A DNA stretch of 6,270 nucleotides from Candidatus Komeilibacteria bacterium RIFCSPLOWO2_02_FULL_48_11. GTDB taxonomy: Bacteria; Patescibacteriota; Patescibacteriia; UBA2169. The translations under genes and the position numbers were made by a program. The DNA is taken from the NCBI GenBank assembly GCA_001818435.1, contig MHKO01000020.1:1-6270 (forward strand), in the 5' to 3' direction. This document shows, piece after piece, positions 4,832 through 6,270 of this stretch. The first letter of the stretch is position 1. Each line of letters opens with the position of its first letter. The notes below the pieces were generated by a model. The model did not search any database. It saw nothing but the letters and a program-made list of their open reading frames with translations, and was not told where the DNA came from.

Positions 4832-6241
4832 ATGACTCTCCGCGCTCGTCGCCTACTCTACATTACTTGCATTATAATCTTTATTCTAATCGCTCCGCCC
4901 CTGGTTTTATACACCGCGGGCTGGCGTTATGATTTTACCTACAACCGCCTGGTGGAAACCGGCAGTCTGGTGATTAAATCCACTCCAGCCAAAGCTGATA
5001 TTTTCTTGGATAACAAACCTTATCAAGAAAAGACCCCGACGATTATTAATGATATACTACCTGGCAAAATTAATCTAGAAGTGAAAAAAGATGGTTATCA
5101 CCCCTGGGAAAAAACGGTTGCTATCGGGCCGAGGTTAACCACCTTTGCCGAGAGCATTAAACTCTTTTTGCAATCCGAGCCCAAGGTGTTAATTTCCGGC
5201 TCCATAAAACAGTATTGGTGGAACCGCAAGCAGGATAAAATCGCCTATTTGACGAATAAAGGACAGTTGCGCCTTTATAACACTTTAAGCGGCAAAGACA
5301 CGTTTTTGGCCAATGTCGCCGTCTCCACGCTCCAGAATGTGAGCTGGTCACCGCACGACGACCAGCTGCTGGTCAGCCGCGGGGCGCCAGAGGCGGCCAC
5401 GCATTTTATCGTTGATGCCGCGGCCACGGAAAAATTCATTAACTTAAACCAGATAACCAACTTGGCTTTAACTGACCTGCAATGGGACCAAGCTTCTTCC
5501 AATACTCTTTACGGGCTCGCTGGCGGCGCTCTCTACCGCATCCCTTATCTTTTAAAAACAACGCGCCTGGTTCTGCCGGGGCCGCTCTTAAGTTACAGCG
5601 CCGGACCGGATCGGATTGCGTTCATTGAGAAACTGGTCAAAGCGCGCGCCGCCAATTTGAGCTGGATAAGCGTCAGCGACCCAACCGTTATTCACCGCTT
5701 GACTATCAGGCTGGACCCTAGCCATGATACTTTGGTAAAAACAAATTCGCGCCTGGTGGCCATTAATAACTCCAGGGAAAAAACCCTGACTATAATTGAT
5801 CCGTCTGTAAAAACCGACCTCAAAGATTCGGTCATTGAGATTCCTAACGCGCAAAAATCCATCTGGTCAGTGAATGGCGATAAATTAATTTATACCGAGG
5901 CTGGCGCCATTTATCAGCGAACGTTCATTGTCCCCTTGACCGTAATCCCGCGGCCAAACTCCTCCGAACTCATTACCCGCTATTCACAGCCGCTCCAAGA
6001 CATTTTCTGGTCAGATGATGAGAGTTATTTGTTTTACTCGGTTGAAGACACGCTGCGGGTTTTGGAAATCGGCCCGGCGGCTGAACCGCGCAGTTTGACG
6101 CTCTTGGAAAAAGCCGCCAACATTAAACAGCCGGAATTTATCAATTCCCCCAAGCTGATTACTTTTATTGATGAGAGCGGCGCGCTTCAGGCCTTACCCA
6201 TTGCCGCCAAAGAGGACCGAGCCTTCCTTTTTGGCGATTAG
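4832..6241 (+). CDS. Membrane-anchored PEGA-domain protein with beta-propeller-like repeats, function unknown
   Basis: The product has 469 residues. A basic start (MTLRARR) is followed by one membrane segment (about 8-28) ending in YTAGWRYDF, which suggests a signal anchor with the remainder outside the cell. Residues about 44-112 form a PEGA domain: GSLVIKSTPAKADIFLDNKPY, TPTIINDILPGKINLEVKKDGYHPWEKTV. Such domains are common in surface proteins. The rest (about 115-460) contains repeated short beta motifs with a hydrophobic strand followed by a turn, such as YWWNRKQDKIAYLTN, NVSWSPHDDQLLVSR, LQWDQASSNTLYGLA, SIWSVNGDKLIYTE and IFWSDDESYLFYS. I count about eight, spaced roughly 30-60 residues apart, as in WD40/TolB-like propellers. 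No catalytic motif is seen. A binding or scaffolding role at the envelope is inference. No Shine-Dalgarno motif precedes the ATG, and no alternative start lies nearby. It is divergent from murA, so shared function is not implied. Confidence 0.85.
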   Translation: MTLRARRLLYITCIIIFILIAPPLVLYTAGWRYDFTYNRLVETGSLVIKSTPAKADIFLDNKPYQEKTPTIINDILPGKINLEVKKDGYHPWEKTVAIGPRLTTFAESIKLFLQSEPKVLISGSIKQYWWNRKQDKIAYLTNKGQLRLYNTLSGKDTFLANVAVSTLQNVSWSPHDDQLLVSRGAPEAATHFIVDAAATEKFINLNQITNLALTDLQWDQASSNTLYGLAGGALYRIPYLLKTTRLVLPGPLLSYSAGPDRIAFIEKLVKARAANLSWISVSDPTVIHRLTIRLDPSHDTLVKTNSRLVAINNSREKTLTIIDPSVKTDLKDSVIEIPNAQKSIWSVNGDKLIYTEAGAIYQRTFIVPLTVIPRPNSSELITRYSQPLQDIFWSDDESYLFYSVEDTLRVLEIGPAAEPRSLTLLEKAANIKQPEFINSPKLITFIDESGALQALPIAAKEDRAFLFGD

Positions 6242-6270
6242 CATGTTCGCCTTTAGAAGCGAATCAAAAG

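Noticed and set aside
5157..5854. Minus-strand open frames within the PEGA gene
   Set aside because: Three short frames lie inside the plus-strand gene; none has a family motif or a plausible start signal.
6246..6263. Small hairpin after the PEGA gene stop codon
   Set aside because: About seven base pairs with one bulge and a 3-nt loop, with no U-run before the window ends. It is too weak to call a terminator, though it could be the start of a larger structure outside the window.

Overview
The window holds five protein genes. Four are on the minus strand in the order murA, an S41 peptidase, rplI, pyrG. One PEGA-domain gene is on the plus strand and diverges from murA. No tRNA, rRNA, CRISPR array or transposase gene is visible. 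The sequence suggests a bacterium with moderate GC and a compact genome. The CTP synthase subfamily signature, the membrane-anchored PEGA/propeller protein with its YTAGWRYDF stretch, the near absence of Shine-Dalgarno sequences and the palindrome-filled gaps together recall Patescibacteria (CPR), probably Parcubacteria-like. That placement is inference, not proof.

Layout: positions 1-104 are two exact tandem copies of a 52-bp piece of pyrG. They break the pyrG frame and look like a contig-end artefact, so pyrG (to 1464) should be read as incomplete at its 3' end. rplI (1551-2000) encodes ribosomal protein L9. An S41 carboxy-terminal processing peptidase follows at 2143-3381. murA is best read from 4741, not from the longer open frame starting at 4792, whose extra 17 codons lie mostly inside a repeat. 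The PEGA gene occupies 4832-6241. The last 29 bases hold nothing I can assign.

The functions are mostly core: nucleotide synthesis (CTP), translation (L9), peptidoglycan precursor synthesis (MurA) and envelope protein processing (S41 peptidase), plus a membrane-anchored protein of unknown function. Minus-strand gaps of 86, 142 and 100 bp are compatible with one or several transcripts.

The most unusual feature is the non-coding DNA. Every gap between genes is largely occupied by inverted repeats. Three have arms built from 7- or 8-bp tandem units with different sequences. Two gaps also carry copies, in opposite orientation, of a 69-71 bp palindromic element that is alike from end to end. I see no evidence for a new enzymatic or defence system; the repeats and the PEGA/propeller protein are the items worth a second look.
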